A stretch of 64,000 nt of DNA from Batillaria attramentaria (GCA_018292915.2 JACVVK020000168.1:189501-253500); one strand, 5' to 3'. Positions 1-11,217 are shown, numbered from the stretch's first letter. Numbers and translations are program-made. Notes: generated from the letters alone by a model not told the origin.

Positions 1-985
1 ATTATCGCTAGTGAAAGAAAATCGATAAATTAAAGGGGAGTACACATTCTACTTACTGGCAACCAAAACTCGCATAGTCCACATAAACCATTTTTAATCG
101 ATTTGCTTAACTCTTTCCGGACGATTTGCTTAACTCTTTCCGGACGAACGGCCGCATATGCGGCCCTACAGCGCACATCGGTTTCAGACGAACAGCCGCA
201 TCTGCGGATCGTGACTAACCAGAAAGGTATTTCAGTTTGAAAATTGAAATTTCAGCAATAGCCGCACGAGTATGTTGGTAAACTACCCTGAAAACTGCAA
301 GTCTGTATCTTGTGTTTTTATTTATTATTATTTTAACTAAACCTCACAATTCGGCCCGTCTACAGGGGATGGCTGAGGAAAAATCGGTCCGTCTTGAGGG
401 TGGGTGGGGTGGGGGTTTGGGGGTTTAACGTCCTTTTCCGCCACATAGGGTGATATCAAAGACAGGGCAACGATAAAAAAGCCAGCACAAATATTAGGCC
501 CCAGCCGGGATCGAACTCACGTCGGTCCGTCTTGAATGAGTTAAATCCATATGAACGTTTCGCGTATGATAAATTCTAATTTCTATGGTCTGACTGTTTC
601 CAAACAACTGGCAGTCAAGAACATACATGTATGATTCCTCCGTTAGTACACATTATGCTTAGGGCTTCAGTTGTAATAGCTCTTCATACACGAACATGAC
701 CTATAAATCTAGCCATACATGAATTCCTAAGAGTACTGTCAACTGGTTGTCGACATAAATCGGTTTACGTTTTCGTGTCAGTAGGGCTGTATACATGTAT
801 TTTGCTCTGTACATGCAAATTTGTGAACGGTGTATGAAACGTGATGAAGAGAACTATCAAGAAGCCTAAGACAACCTGTCCATCACAGCTGTCTAGATAA
901 GAACAGAAAACACGTGGTAAGAATGGGGGATAATCAAATTCAGAGAGCCAGCAATGCTGTCATCAGGAAGAGCTGGGGAGAAAAT

Positions 986-990
<5 letters not shown>
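1..990. other. Intergenic flank without a recognisable gene
   Basis: I see no convincing exon here. The stretch holds a perfect 23-bp tandem duplication at 99-121 and 122-144 (unit begins CGATTTGCTTAACTC), CpG-containing palindromes such as GCCGCATATGCGGC near 150-165, and an old SINE fragment described separately. Otherwise it looks like unconstrained intergenic sequence. Confidence 0.5.
397..530 (-). mobile_element. SINE family B, 5'-truncated tRNA-derived copy
   Basis: On the minus strand this matches the fuller copies at 36436-36609 and 61101-61262. Shared blocks are the TTGCCC...TTTGATATCACCC stretch, the TGGAAAAGGACGTTAAAC block and the GGGGCC(AA/TA)ATATTTGTG block that follows the tRNA-like head. 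The B-box region is still visible as GAGTTCGATCCC, but the A-box end is gone. Family assignment rests on similarity between copies inside this window. Confidence 0.6.

Positions 991-1082
<92 letters not shown>
991..1082. repeat. (GT)n followed by (GA)n microsatellite
   Basis: An almost uninterrupted GT run of about 75 bp passes directly into a short GA run. It is a simple repeat with no coding potential. Confidence 0.95.
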
Positions 1083-1279
1083 ATTTTATGTTTGGAATCT
1101 TAATCTACATTTCATTTGCTGTTTAAGTCCAAAGATGAATTTCCATTTTATGTGTAACACCTAATGGGCAAAGTATTTGTAATTAACAATAGCGTAGCGC
1201 CATTTTACTGCGGGCATTTGTTACACACAGTACGGTATCCGTCATTGTCAGCATGCCAACACGTTGCCAACTCCGCCCT

Positions 1280-2180
1280 GGGACAAATTAATTACCCTCC
1301 TTGCTTCCATTCCACCGCTGTTGTCTTCGAAAGTACAATCGTGCTCTTCTTCCTGTCTGGGCCGGAGTTAATGTACCGTGCCACTGGAAACACTTGCGTT
1401 TGTAAGACTATAATCTTGTGCTTCTTAAAACTGCATATATTATTTTCATTTTTATCAGTGTCTTACCCTCCTCACTTCCACTCCATCGCTGTTGTCCTTG
1501 TAAGTACAGTTTGTGCTTTTATCTCGCCTTAACCGGAGTTTAGCGTACTGTAATACTGGAAATACTAGCGGGCGCGTATTTGCAAGTAAGGTCAGAGCAA
1601 CGTTCGGAAGACTATAATCTTATGCTTCAGAATGATATTATATATTTTTTCATTTTCATCAATTTATTACCCTCCTCATTTCCATTTCATCACTGTTGTC
1701 CTTTTAAGTACATGCTTTTTAACCTTGCCTGGGCCGGAGTTAATGTACTGTACCAGTGGAAACACTTGCGTTCGCTTATTTCCAAGTAAGGTTCGTAAGA
1801 CTGTAATTCTGAGTTTCTTAATTATATCATATTTCCATTTGATTTTTCACCAATGAACCTCATCACTCCTTACCTGTGGTCCCTGTGAGTAAGCCTACGA
1901 TCATGCTCTTCTAGCACCGCTTGAAACACCTGTGTTCGCGAATCTGCAAGTCAGGTCAAAGCAATGTTCGTAAGACGATAATCTTGCACTTCTGAAATAT
2001 ACATTACCTATCAGTTTCATTCCACTCATCATTTTCATTCCATCGTCGTTTTCCTTGTTAGTACAATCATGCTTTTTTTTTTTTTCCAGAGATAATGTAC
2101 TGTACTGGAAACACCAGCGTTCACGTCTTTCCAAGTTAGGTTAGAGCAAAGTTAGCATTGCAATTTCGTGCTGCTTGTAA
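1280..2180. repeat. Diverged tandem array, about five units of 170-205 bp
   Basis: The block TTACCCTCCT(CA)CTTCCA...CGCTGTTGTCCTTGTAAGTAC...GCCGGAGTTAATGTACTG...GGAAACACTTGCGTT...AAGACTATAATCTTGTGCTTCT recurs with starts near 1289, 1465, 1668, 1855 and 2027. Units differ by substitutions and indels, so it is an old satellite-like array. Short ORFs across it (for example 1164-1532) are by-products of the repeat and show no domain. Confidence 0.75.
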
Positions 2181-3431
2181 TCTATTCTCTTCATGATATG
2201 CGGATGAATGAATACAACAAGAAAGCTAGACAATCACTGGTTGAGCTAACACGTGGTGGTATGCATTATTTTACAGGTCGACTAACAGAAAAAGAAGCTA
2301 TGACCGCCGGTGAAAACATACAAAGAAAGGTGGTGAAAGAGCATCTAGAAACACACTCGTAATAGAAGAACGCAGAAGAAAACAAGATAAAACAGCCGAC
2401 GTTTCAGCGGAATTCTTCATCAGGTACAGACAAGAAAACAGACCGACAAACGATTGATAGCTTGCAAAATGTGTGAATAGTTTTAATCCTGAAGAGTGTA
2501 TGCCCTGGGATTTTTTTTTCTTGGTGTATTTCTTATTCTTGTTGTTTTGTGCGTTGTCGGCGTGTGTCTTCCTTGAATGAGACACGTAAGTCGTACGCCG
2601 TAAGCCGTATTAACAGACCGTTCATGCTCTGCCAAGATATTGAGGAGGAAAACACTTGAAAAACACAGTCAAGCCAAACATTTGTACAGCACTGACCTCA
2701 CAGCAGTCTAGCTAGGTATCTAGGCTGAAAGAGTAGGATAGCTGAACCACTGTTCAGTTGTTGTTGTCTTTTTTCCCCCCTCAGTAACGAGCTATAAAAC
2801 ATCTAAAGCAAATCAAATGAATGTCACCATTCAACCTGTCTCTTGAAGTAAACGAGTCTTGTTTTGTTTTTTTCACCAGCAAGGCAGGTACGGAGGATGC
2901 ACAAAAAGTGCAATAACGGCTTTTCATTTTCTTTCCCTTTTTTTCATAAGAGCATGTAAATTTCATTTTTAAGCTTCTTTTCAATCTTAAATGACACTTC
3001 CGCTATCAAAAACAGAGAGTCTATTTCTGCTTGTGTCAATCTTCTATAAGAAGTTCGCGCCGTTCTGTTTGAGAGATCGCTGCTATGGCCTGTGGATAAA
3101 GCCTTCCACTTCACAGCCATTGAGTAGGAAGTAAACAGGAGCTTGTGACAACCCACCAACGCGGACAGTTAATCATAACCAGCAAACACTAAGCCGTCAG
3201 AGGGAGTAAGTGTCACGTACTTCTCAGCAAGAATACGTACAATCCTACATGTAAGAGCTTTTTGCCTTTAGTGTGTGGATTAGTACGCGGTGTGGATTTT
3301 TCCTCTTCTTCTTCTATGGAACAAAGACACTGAATGTCGGCAATATGTGAGTATGTGAAGTTTCTCTTCCTTGTTAATCAAATTCTGTTTATTTTTGTTT
3401 GTTTGTAAGTCTGTCTTGCAAGGTTTGGTTT

Positions 3432-3462
<31 letters not shown>

Positions 3463-3733
3463 TGCACGGGCCATACAATTTTAACGGATTGTTATAAAGT
3501 TTTTTTTCCAGTTCAAAGTATATTTTCCCAGCTACTGCCATTTGCAAATCATTATGTACCTTTACGAGCTGGCTTAATTATTGATTTAAACTGTGTCTTT
3601 CGGCTACGTGGTTTACGGGAAGTACGGGAAGCTGTCCAACCTAGCTCCACGGAGCGCTTTCGGAAGAACTTTCCAGAGAACTGAACAGTTAACCGCTTGA
3701 AAAACTAGGCCAGAATCAGTCCAACGTGAGGGA
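2181..3733. other. Intergenic sequence upstream of the claudin-like gene
   Basis: No exon or protein similarity was recognised. It contains an (AG)n run at about 3433-3461 and homopolymer tracts. The promoter and any untranslated first exon of the downstream claudin-like gene may lie here, but no TATA box or initiator could be assigned. Confidence 0.4.
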
Positions 3734-3887
3734 ATGCAAAACGTATCAGAATACTGGTGCCATGCTTTCTGGACGAGTTACATCGACGGAGAGACTAACA
3801 GATCTGCCACAGAGTTTCTCACCAAAATTATGTTGGCGACAATGACTAAATGTTTCAGACGAGAACGTCCGATTCAGCGTTCAAAAC

Positions 3888-5404
3888 ATGGTGTCTCCAC
3901 TGTTCATCTCCTCCCTCGTGACGCTTTTCGTCACTACGTCATTGCTCCTGGTGGCTTTTCTGACGTCAAACTGGCTGCGCATCGGACGCATCAACCGCAC
4001 GAGCCTGTGTTCGTGCACGCGATGTGACTGCGGCATCTGGTACTACTGCGCTGACTCCCGAAAGGATTTCGGTGGAGAGAATGAAGCTGGAGGGTGTAAC
4101 TGGTTCCTTTCTGGGGGAAATGTGTCGGAGGACAGTCTGCCAGGTAAACATGGCCGTTAAAAAAAAGTTTTTCTTTCTCTTGTTTTTTGTTTGTTTGTTC
4201 GTTTTTAAGTGTTGTTTGTTTGTTTGTTGTTGTGGGGTCGTTTTTCTCGGATTTCCCGACTTTTAGTAGCCTTAAAGTCACGAGAATGGTCGCAGAAGCC
4301 AAAAGGAACATCTATTCATTTGGCTAACAACTTTGTAAGCGGCATTTTCTTTTTCCCTCAGAACTCACAGAAAGCTGCGTTTGTAGATGCACCTGTACGC
4401 TCGAAACAGTTTATCCTAACGATACGTAAAACTGTGAATGCAATACACTGACGACTATATATAAGCTGTGCAAATAAGAAATTGAAACAGTTTTGTTTCT
4501 TTCATTCTTTCTTTGTTTGAGGCCGTTTACACTACAGCCCGGGTTTAACCCAAGTTTACCTCGACTCGGGTTGGACTCTGGTCAATAGGGTTTACACTAC
4601 ATTGTCTGCCAGTCTAACCCTGACTATGACGTTGGAAAACTAACGTCATGACTTGACGAAAGCATTAGTCATGACGCCAGCTGCATGTTAAAATAGATCT
4701 AGTTCGGGTAACCCATGAGTGATCGGGGAAGTCACATCTTGATTAGAGGGACGCCCTGCCTAGTTTAAAATGTGAGTCAGTTGGCCCTGGACCCGGTCCG
4801 TAGCAGTGTTGAGCCCGGGTCGCTTTTAACCCGGGGTTTGGTTGAATGTAAACACACCAACCCGGGTTCAACCCAGTAAAATTGGCAAGTGTAAACATTT
4901 TCTTTCTTGTTTTCTCGATTCTCTCAGCACCGCGAAAAGATAACATAGGCGTACGGAAGTATCCGGAAATCTATGGTTTTAAAGAAAACATTCATTCATT
5001 CTTTCATTTAATTATTTTACTCATTGATTTATCTAACTCAGAAGAGTATCAGATTTCATGAAACGTTGCCTTCTGCCATTTGAGTGTTTCTCTTTTCTTT
5101 GATGCCTTCAGACTGGTTCAAGGCCACACAGGGTCTTCTCACCATTGCAACCGTGACCTGTGTGACCTCACTTCTCATGGGATTTTGCGCGATGTGTGCA
5201 CCCCACAATCTGCACCGCATCATCGCCGTAGTAACAACTATTACAGGTAACAGTAAATGTACTCATTTACTCACGCATTTGTTTGTGTATTTCTTGTGGG
5301 GTTTTTTCCCCGGTTTTTAAAAAAAATGTGTTTGTTGGTTGGGTTTTGTTTGTTTTGTTGTTTCTGGTGGTTTTTGTTCTTTGTTTTATTGTTGATGGTG
5401 GTGA

Positions 5405-5435
<31 letters not shown>

Positions 5436-8400
5436 TTGGGGGGGGGGGGGGTGTTGTTGTTTGGTGGTTGTTAGGGTTTTTGTTGTTGTTGTTATTGTTT
5501 TTGTTTTGTTGGTTTTTTTTCGGGAATTTGTGTTGTTGGTATTTTTTTGGGGGGGTGGAGGGGGTGCATCGCGCAAAATGCAAAACAGTCGCGCAATATA
5601 CATGTATCAGCACGTAACGACTACACAACACAAACATACAAATGATGAGCGGTGTATCATGAAAGCAACTAGGTACATACCTTGTCGTGTGCAGACGTTT
5701 CCCGTCATACCGCGTCCTTTTCAAGTGTATCGTTCTCTCATGCTGGCCATAACGGGCCAACAGCCCATGCTGCATGATATGCATGCTCAGTTTCATCTCA
5801 CATGTTCAGTGGGGCCGCGGCCTTTGGCTTACCGGCTGTTATTTTTCTTCAATCTTCCCTCGGTGCAAAATTCGGTAAACCATTCTCTGCAGTCGACAGA
5901 ATAATACTGCTGGTGTATTCACTGGTAAGCTGTAGCTTTTTGTCGTCCTGTCCTTCAAGTTTTTGCAAAAAGCTTTCTATGTGCAGCGTATTGTGCCATC
6001 CAGTGTGGGCGGTAAGGTGTCGTCTGCCACGGCAAGGGGTAGTAACTCACAACCCCATCAAGCCGACGGATCACACAGAAAAAGAATTTCTCCTTGTAAA
6101 AGGATAAATACCGAAATGAATGAATTAAACATAAAAAGCAGATAAAAAATATATCCATAAAGAAAATAAAACTTTAATCATAAAAACTGGGGCGAACAAT
6201 AGAGTTTGTATCATCCGTTTCCCTCTTAGTAATAGTAATAATGCAGGGATTCACATCCATTTCCGCCTTTATCAGTCAAATGACCTGGACTCCATAAAAG
6301 CAATAGGACATTTGTCCTGAAAAACAAAAATCAATAGGACATTTTTGTCCTGAAAAAAAAAAAAAAAAAAAAATACAATAGGACATTATTTTTTAAACAG
6401 TGGTTATTCAAATAATAAAAATAACAAAGATTAACTCAAGGCGCCTTACAAAATAAGAAAACTTGAAAAATCTGACTAAATTCTGCCTCCCTCCCTCTCT
6501 CTCTCCCCATCGATGAGTGCATCCTTGCCGTTGGAGATGGGGCTTGCGTGTCTCCATGACCCCGAGAGCTATGCCGGCGGGAGATTTGTCTCCTGGTAGG
6601 GCCACCCATGCTGGACAGGTCGAAGGGTAGAGGCCAGACGAAGGGCACTCACTGGTCCTCCAGGTTGGGGGTTTGAGTAGGGCTAACAACCCAACTCTTT
6701 AAAAACAAAACCTGTTACAGAAACTACAACCACAGATCTACAACGCAACTTGGTCCAGGAAGAGTCCTCTCTAGTAGAGCTCATGACGCGAGCTGGTGAA
6801 AGCCCTCGGGAAGCCAGTGCGCCGACTACTCTTCTGACGGCCAAGACCAAAGCCAGGATAGGGACCTGGAACATCCGAACCCTATACGAAACAGGAAAGA
6901 CAGCACAAGTGAGTCAAGAAATGCATAGATACAATCTGAAGCTGCTCGGCCTATGTGAGACAAGATGGACAGGAACAGGACGCACTCGACTCACCTCCGG
7001 AGACACCATCCTCTACTCCGGACACGAAGACGGCCAACCACACATGCACGGAGTAGCGTTGCTGATGACACCTGAAGCAACACAAGCACTATTGTCCTGG
7101 GAACCAGTGTCACCAAGGATCCTGAGCGCCAGATTCAACTCGAAGGGCAGGAAAGTCACCATCCTCCAGTGCTACGCTCCCACCAACATGGCGGATGAGG
7201 AAGAAAAGGAGAACTTCTACGAGCAGCTCCAAGCCGTCCTCGACAAAGCACCGAGAAGAGACCTGAAGATCCTCATGGGAGACCTCAACGCCAAAGTGGG
7301 CACCGACAACACAGACAGAGAACTCATCATGGGCAAACACGGAACAGGGACACAGAACGAGAACGGAGAGCTCTTCACAGAATTCTGCACCACCAACGAC
7401 CTGGTCATCGGAGGCACCATATTCCCCCACAAGACCATCCACAAAACCACCTGGACATCACCGGACGGAAGAACTGTAAACCAGATCGACCACATCACCA
7501 TCGGCAGGAAGTGGCGAAGAAGCTTGCTGGACGTCCGAGCAAAGCGGGGAGCTGATGCAGCCTCAGACCATCACCTCGTCATTGCAGCGATCAAGATCAA
7601 GCTGAAGGCCTACAGAGACCAGGCGGACAGACCATCCCACAAGTACAACGTGCACAGTCTGAAGGAGAGCGTCAAGACCAACGCCTTCAGATGTGAGCTG
7701 AGGAACAGATTCAGCGCTCTCGACACACTACCTGAAGAGACAATCGAGGAGCACTGGCACGACCTGCGAGAAACCTGGACAGCAACATGCAGGGAAGTGC
7801 TGGGAAAGAAGACGAGACAACACAAAGAGTGGCTTACATCTGACACCTGGGACCTCATCACAGAGAGGAAACGCCTGAAAGACCTGATCAACCACACTGA
7901 CGACCAAGACCACAAGCGCGACCTGCAGGCTCAATACTGGGACGTCAACCGGCAGGTCAAGAGGAGCGCAAGGAACGACAAGAGGAACTTCATCAACGAC
8001 CTCACAGAAGAAGCAGAAACAGCAGCAGGACAACGGAACGTGAAACGGCTCTACGAAATAACAAGGACACTCTCTGGGAAAAATAACAACCCCACCAGAC
8101 CAGTCAAAGACAAGAACGGACAAATCATCACCAAAGAGGAAGACCAAAGGACAAGGTGGGCTGAACACTTTAAGGAAACGCTCAACAGGCCTCCACCACC
8201 AGTCCCACCAGACATACCACCGGCAGCCCAGCTGCTCGACATCAGCACCAACCCCCCTACCAAGACCGAGATCATCAAAGCCATCAAGTCCCTCAAGTCT
8301 GGCAAAGCAGCAGGCCCCGACGGCATACCACCAGAAGCCCTCAAGGCCGACATCCAGACCTCCACCGACATGCTGCACCCGCTCCTGAGGAAGATCTGGG

Positions 8401-10698
8401 AGAGCGAGAGCGTGCCACAAGACTGGAAGAAGGGACACCTGGTAAAGCTGCCAAAGAAAGGGGACCTCTCATCCTGTAGCAACTGGCGAGGCATCATGCT
8501 CCTGTCCATACCAGGGAAGGTTCTCACCAGGATCATCCTGGAGAGGCTGAAGACTGCGCTGGACAAGACACTCCGGGAGGAACAGGCAGGATTCCGCAAC
8601 GACCGATCCTGCACTGATCACATAGCCACGATGAGGATCATCATCGAGCAGTCCCTGGAGTGGCAGACCCCCCTGTACAGCACCTTCGTTGACTTCCAGA
8701 AGGCGTTCGACAGTGTTGACAGGGAGGTCATCTGGAAGCTGATGTCTCACTACGGTTTTCCACCAAAGTTTGTCAACATCATCCGACAGCTGTACGAAGA
8801 TGCCACCTGCCAGGTAATCCACGACGGGAAACTGACAGAACCATTCACAGTACGGACCGGCGTTCGTCAAGGTTGCATCCTCTCACCCACAATCTTCCTG
8901 ATGGTGGTCGACTGGGTCATGAGGCAAGCCACCGACGGTAAGAGGACAGGGATCCAGTGGACCTTCAGCAAACAGCTCGAGGACCTGGATTTCGCGGACG
9001 ACATCGCCCTCCTCTCCCACAAGCAACAAGATGCGCAGGAGAAGCTGAACAGAGTCGCCGAAGAAGCTGAGAAGACCGGCCTCAAGATCAACATCAGCAA
9101 GACCGAAGTCATGAGAGTCAACCACAAACAGCACGACCCCATCCAGCTGCACCAGGAAGACATCAAAGAGGTGGACAAGTTCATCTACCTCGGCAGCGTT
9201 GTCAGCAAGGATGGAGGAACGGACGAAGACATCAAGAGCCGCACCAACAAAGCCAGACATGCCTTTCGCACTCTGCGCCCCATCTGGAGATCCACAGCCC
9301 TATCCCTGCGAAACAAGATCCGGATCTTCAACTCAAATGTGAAGTCGGTCCTACTCTATGGCTCGGAGACATGGCGCACCACCAAGACAGGCTCCCACAG
9401 GCTGCAAACCTTCATCAACAGATGCCTCCGCAACATTCTCAACATCAGATACCCACTGGTGATCACCAACCAAGACCTCTGGGAGCGAACAAGACAGGTC
9501 CCCATTGAGCAGGAGATCAAGAAAAGGAAATGGGGATGGATCGGACACACTTTGCGAAAGCCAACATCAAATGTCACCAGGCAGTCCCTTGATTGGAACC
9601 CCCAGGGAAAGCGCAAAGTGGGCCGACCGAAGCAGACCTGGCGGAGGAGTACGGACGCTGAAGCCAAGGCCGCCGGAACGACGTGGGCCGAACTAAAGAG
9701 GGCGTCCCAGAACCGAGTGCGCTGGCGGAGTGTGGTTGCAGCCCTATGTTCCCCAGGGAATAAAGAGGACTAAACTAAACTAAAACCCTCTCTCTCTGGC
9801 AGACCTGTATCTGAAAGTGAAAGGCCCAAAGAGAGAACAGATGACTTTATTGATACAGTTACAGCCCCCCCCCCCCCCCAAAAAAAACAAAAAAAAACCC
9901 AAACATCCACTTATGTCTGAGCCACGCGGGCTCCTCAGCGCACACCCCGCGCGAGCACTGCACTACGCTACAAAGCGAGATGGAAGCTCAGCCTCGATTG
10001 GGACATGACTTTTGCTGTACCCATCTCCACCACCCTCCCCCAACCTCGCTCGTGAAAACGGCGGAGATACACTCTGATGTGCAATCGCGAAAAGGAAATA
10101 CCAGCGACAGAAATGACCGTTCCAAGCTGGCGCAAATTATACACAATGTCAGTCCGAGCCAAAGCAAATGAAATCGGACATTTGACTTCTGTTTGGCTAT
10201 ATCAATAGGACATTTGTCCTGCTGCCGAGAAACTTTATCAGACATTTCAAAAAACTATCTGTCTATGACCGATGACCGACGTGGATGTGAATCCCTGATA
10301 ATGATACGAAGGCTACGGCGAGGCTAGGTTACTTGACCAAGACTCCAAGCCGCAGGCGCTGTCTCAGTTAATGGCACGCGCTCTTAGGAGCCAAAGCTCT
10401 GTATTTCGCTCTTGCAAAGCAAAAGCATTGTCAGACCTAATTTAAATAACGGCACAAACGTCACCTTCAACTGCCATCTTTGTCTACAGCTGTCCTGCTC
10501 ACCATATCGGTCAGCGTGTTCGGCGCCAAGGTGGCGCACATAGATGAGGTCAGCGTCGTCATGGATGGCTATGACGACATGCCTTCGCTGGCCTGGAGTT
10601 ACTGGTTGGCTGTGGCGGCCACTCTTGTTGCCTGGGCAACAGCCGTCTGCTTCTTCTTCGTTTGTAGAATGAAGTTACAGAATTTGTATGCTGTCTGA
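3888..10698 (+). CDS. Claudin/PMP22-like four-transmembrane protein, 3 exons, 199 aa
   Basis: Exons are 3888-4143, 5112-5246 and 10490-10698 (stop TGA at 10696-10698). Both introns are GT-AG and phase 1, and the 600-nt CDS stays open. Exon 1 gives a first transmembrane helix (MVSPLFISSLVTLFV...), TSNWLRIG and a cysteine-rich first extracellular loop with GIW-YYC and GGCNW. This matches the W...G(L/I)W...C...C signature of the PMP22/EMP/MP20/claudin family. Exon 2 carries helix 2 (TQGLLTIATVTCVTSLLMG) and the start of helix 3. Exon 3 completes helix 3 (AVLLTISVSVFGA), loop 2 and helix 4 (SYWLAVAATLVAWA), then a short basic tail. Members act at the plasma membrane in cell junctions or as membrane-organising tetraspans; the specific role here is unknown. 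Extra cysteines in loop 1 (CSCTRCDC) are unusual. The start is the first ATG before helix 1. Intron 2 was enlarged by transposable elements. Confidence 0.85.
4521..4896. mobile_element. Palindromic MITE-like element in claudin-like intron 1
   Basis: Ends are imperfect inverted repeats: GGCCGTTTACACTACAGCCC at the left and ...GGCAAGTGTAAAC at the right, each beside CCCGGGTT(T/C)AACCC blocks. The middle repeats variants of AACCCGGGT and GTTTACAC. No ORF and no clear target duplication were found, so the class is unassigned. Confidence 0.5.
5270..5575. repeat. Low-complexity G/T-rich tract with poly-T and poly-G
   Basis: The stretch is almost entirely G and T on the plus strand, with runs of about 9 T and 12-13 G. 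Long ORFs called across it on both strands are products of low complexity, not genes. Confidence 0.9.
6420..9795 (+). mobile_element. Non-LTR retrotransposon with one intact ORF (RTE-like), nested
   Basis: The ORF at 6783-9773 is followed by a short tandem-repeat tail (TAAAC repeats at about 9772-9787) rather than poly-A, as in RTE-type elements. The 5' boundary is uncertain (about 6400-6450), and I did not identify a target duplication. 3'-end fragments of the same or sister families occur at 24070-24255, 59037-59165, 61767-62062 and 62270-62700. The ORF has no frameshift or stop, so this copy is relatively young. Confidence 0.75.
6783..9773 (+). CDS. Retrotransposon polyprotein: endonuclease plus reverse transcriptase, 996 aa
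   Basis: The frame opens at 6750 without ATG; the first in-frame ATG is 6783. From residue ~25 there is an EEP/APE-like endonuclease: GTWNIRTLYETGK, LCETRW (catalytic Glu), CYAPT, LMGDLNAKVG, NQIDHI and SDHHLV (Asp-His). After a charged linker comes a reverse transcriptase (about residues 490-780): KAAGPDGIPPE, WRGI, EQAGFR, VDFQKAFDSVDR, GVRQGCILSP and the catalytic FADD. The C-terminal end reads WGWIGHTLRKP...GRPKQTWRR...NRVRWR. The set nicks target DNA and copies the element RNA by target-primed reverse transcription. One EN+RT ORF of this size fits RTE-like (CFDP2/BovB-related) elements; assignment to a sister clade cannot be excluded without a tree. All catalytic motifs are visible. Confidence 0.92.
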   Translation: MTRAGESPREASAPTTLLTAKTKARIGTWNIRTLYETGKTAQVSQEMHRYNLKLLGLCETRWTGTGRTRLTSGDTILYSGHEDGQPHMHGVALLMTPEATQALLSWEPVSPRILSARFNSKGRKVTILQCYAPTNMADEEEKENFYEQLQAVLDKAPRRDLKILMGDLNAKVGTDNTDRELIMGKHGTGTQNENGELFTEFCTTNDLVIGGTIFPHKTIHKTTWTSPDGRTVNQIDHITIGRKWRRSLLDVRAKRGADAASDHHLVIAAIKIKLKAYRDQADRPSHKYNVHSLKESVKTNAFRCELRNRFSALDTLPEETIEEHWHDLRETWTATCREVLGKKTRQHKEWLTSDTWDLITERKRLKDLINHTDDQDHKRDLQAQYWDVNRQVKRSARNDKRNFINDLTEEAETAAGQRNVKRLYEITRTLSGKNNNPTRPVKDKNGQIITKEEDQRTRWAEHFKETLNRPPPPVPPDIPPAAQLLDISTNPPTKTEIIKAIKSLKSGKAAGPDGIPPEALKADIQTSTDMLHPLLRKIWESESVPQDWKKGHLVKLPKKGDLSSCSNWRGIMLLSIPGKVLTRIILERLKTALDKTLREEQAGFRNDRSCTDHIATMRIIIEQSLEWQTPLYSTFVDFQKAFDSVDREVIWKLMSHYGFPPKFVNIIRQLYEDATCQVIHDGKLTEPFTVRTGVRQGCILSPTIFLMVVDWVMRQATDGKRTGIQWTFSKQLEDLDFADDIALLSHKQQDAQEKLNRVAEEAEKTGLKINISKTEVMRVNHKQHDPIQLHQEDIKEVDKFIYLGSVVSKDGGTDEDIKSRTNKARHAFRTLRPIWRSTALSLRNKIRIFNSNVKSVLLYGSETWRTTKTGSHRLQTFINRCLRNILNIRYPLVITNQDLWERTRQVPIEQEIKKRKWGWIGHTLRKPTSNVTRQSLDWNPQGKRKVGRPKQTWRRSTDAEAKAAGTTWAELKRASQNRVRWRSVVAALCSPGNKED

Positions 10699-10945
10699 TG
10701 TCACCAGTTGTACACAATCATGTATGGTTCATCGCTTCTTTCTTTCTTTTTTTAAACACTGAGTTAATATTGAGGAGGGATTGTTGTTGCTTTTCTTGTG
10801 TGTTTGTTTTTGTTTTCCATTAGCATTGGGTTGTAACAAAGTTTGGGCAGTTTCCTTTGACTGGAAATATGATATAATCCTAGTTGTCATTTCATGTGAA
10901 CAATGTGATTTGTATGAATACCTGCCGCAGGTCATCAGTGTAAAC

Positions 10946-10951
10946 ATTAAA
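10946..10951 (+). promoter_or_regulatory. Candidate poly(A) signal ATTAAA of the claudin-like gene
   Basis: ATTAAA lies about 250 bp after the stop codon and is followed by GT-rich sequence, as expected downstream of a cleavage site. An AATAAA at about 11499 is an alternative. Only transcript ends would decide. Confidence 0.3.
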
Positions 10952-11211
10952 GGTTTCATTGGTAGTGTCTTGAGGCTCGCTCACCTGTGCAAAGGCCCTA
11001 GATTCGCCCGAGGTCCTTGTTCCACCTGCGATTTGCAATTCTGTTTGTGTGTGTGTGTATCACTGTATGAGTGTGTGTGTGTGTGTGGGGGGGGGGGGGG
11101 GGAAGAGAGAGAGAGAGAGAGAATGGATGTTTTCATGACACTGAAACTCTCAACACATGACTCACAATTTTAAAGAGAACACAAACCTACTTTCGCAGAC
11201 AAATTCTGACA

Positions 11212-11217
11212 TTTATT
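11212..11217 (-). promoter_or_regulatory. Candidate distal poly(A) signal for SRPRA
   Basis: TTTATT on the plus strand is AATAAA on the SRPRA strand, about 4.1 kb after the SRPRA stop. Other minus-strand AATAAA hexamers occur nearer, for example near 12487, 12806 and 12976. The true end cannot be chosen from sequence alone. Confidence 0.2.

Larger units (their letters stand above)
6244..10297. mobile_element. CAGGG-ended hAT-like DNA element interrupted by a non-LTR retrotransposon
   Basis: Perfect 16-bp terminal inverted repeats are present: CAGGGATTCACATCCA at 6244 and its reverse complement ending at 10297. They are flanked by a perfect 6-bp duplication ATAATG (6238-6243 and 10298-10303). 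The arms contain AATAGGACATTTGTCCTG blocks like those in the 195-bp element at 17116-17310, so both belong to one non-autonomous family. CAGGG termini are typical of hAT elements; a 6-bp target duplication is a variant of the usual 8 bp. The central part is a later non-LTR insertion. Both lie in claudin-like intron 2. Confidence 0.85.

Noticed and set aside
3734..4027. 97-codon ORF overlapping claudin-like exon 1
   Set aside because: It is in another frame, lacks motifs and is explained by the overlapping genuine exon.
5257..5925. Long ORF and a possible exon (5810-5925, ending in a GTAAGC donor) between claudin-like exons 2 and 3
   Set aside because: The hydrophobic frame does not match the phase-1 donor at 5246, whereas exon 2 joins exon 3 in phase and gives a continuous four-helix family protein. 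Much of the ORF is low-complexity G/T.
7728..8438. Minus-strand ORF of 236 codons inside the retrotransposon
   Set aside because: It is the antisense shadow of the GC-rich reverse transcriptase frame and has no independent motif.
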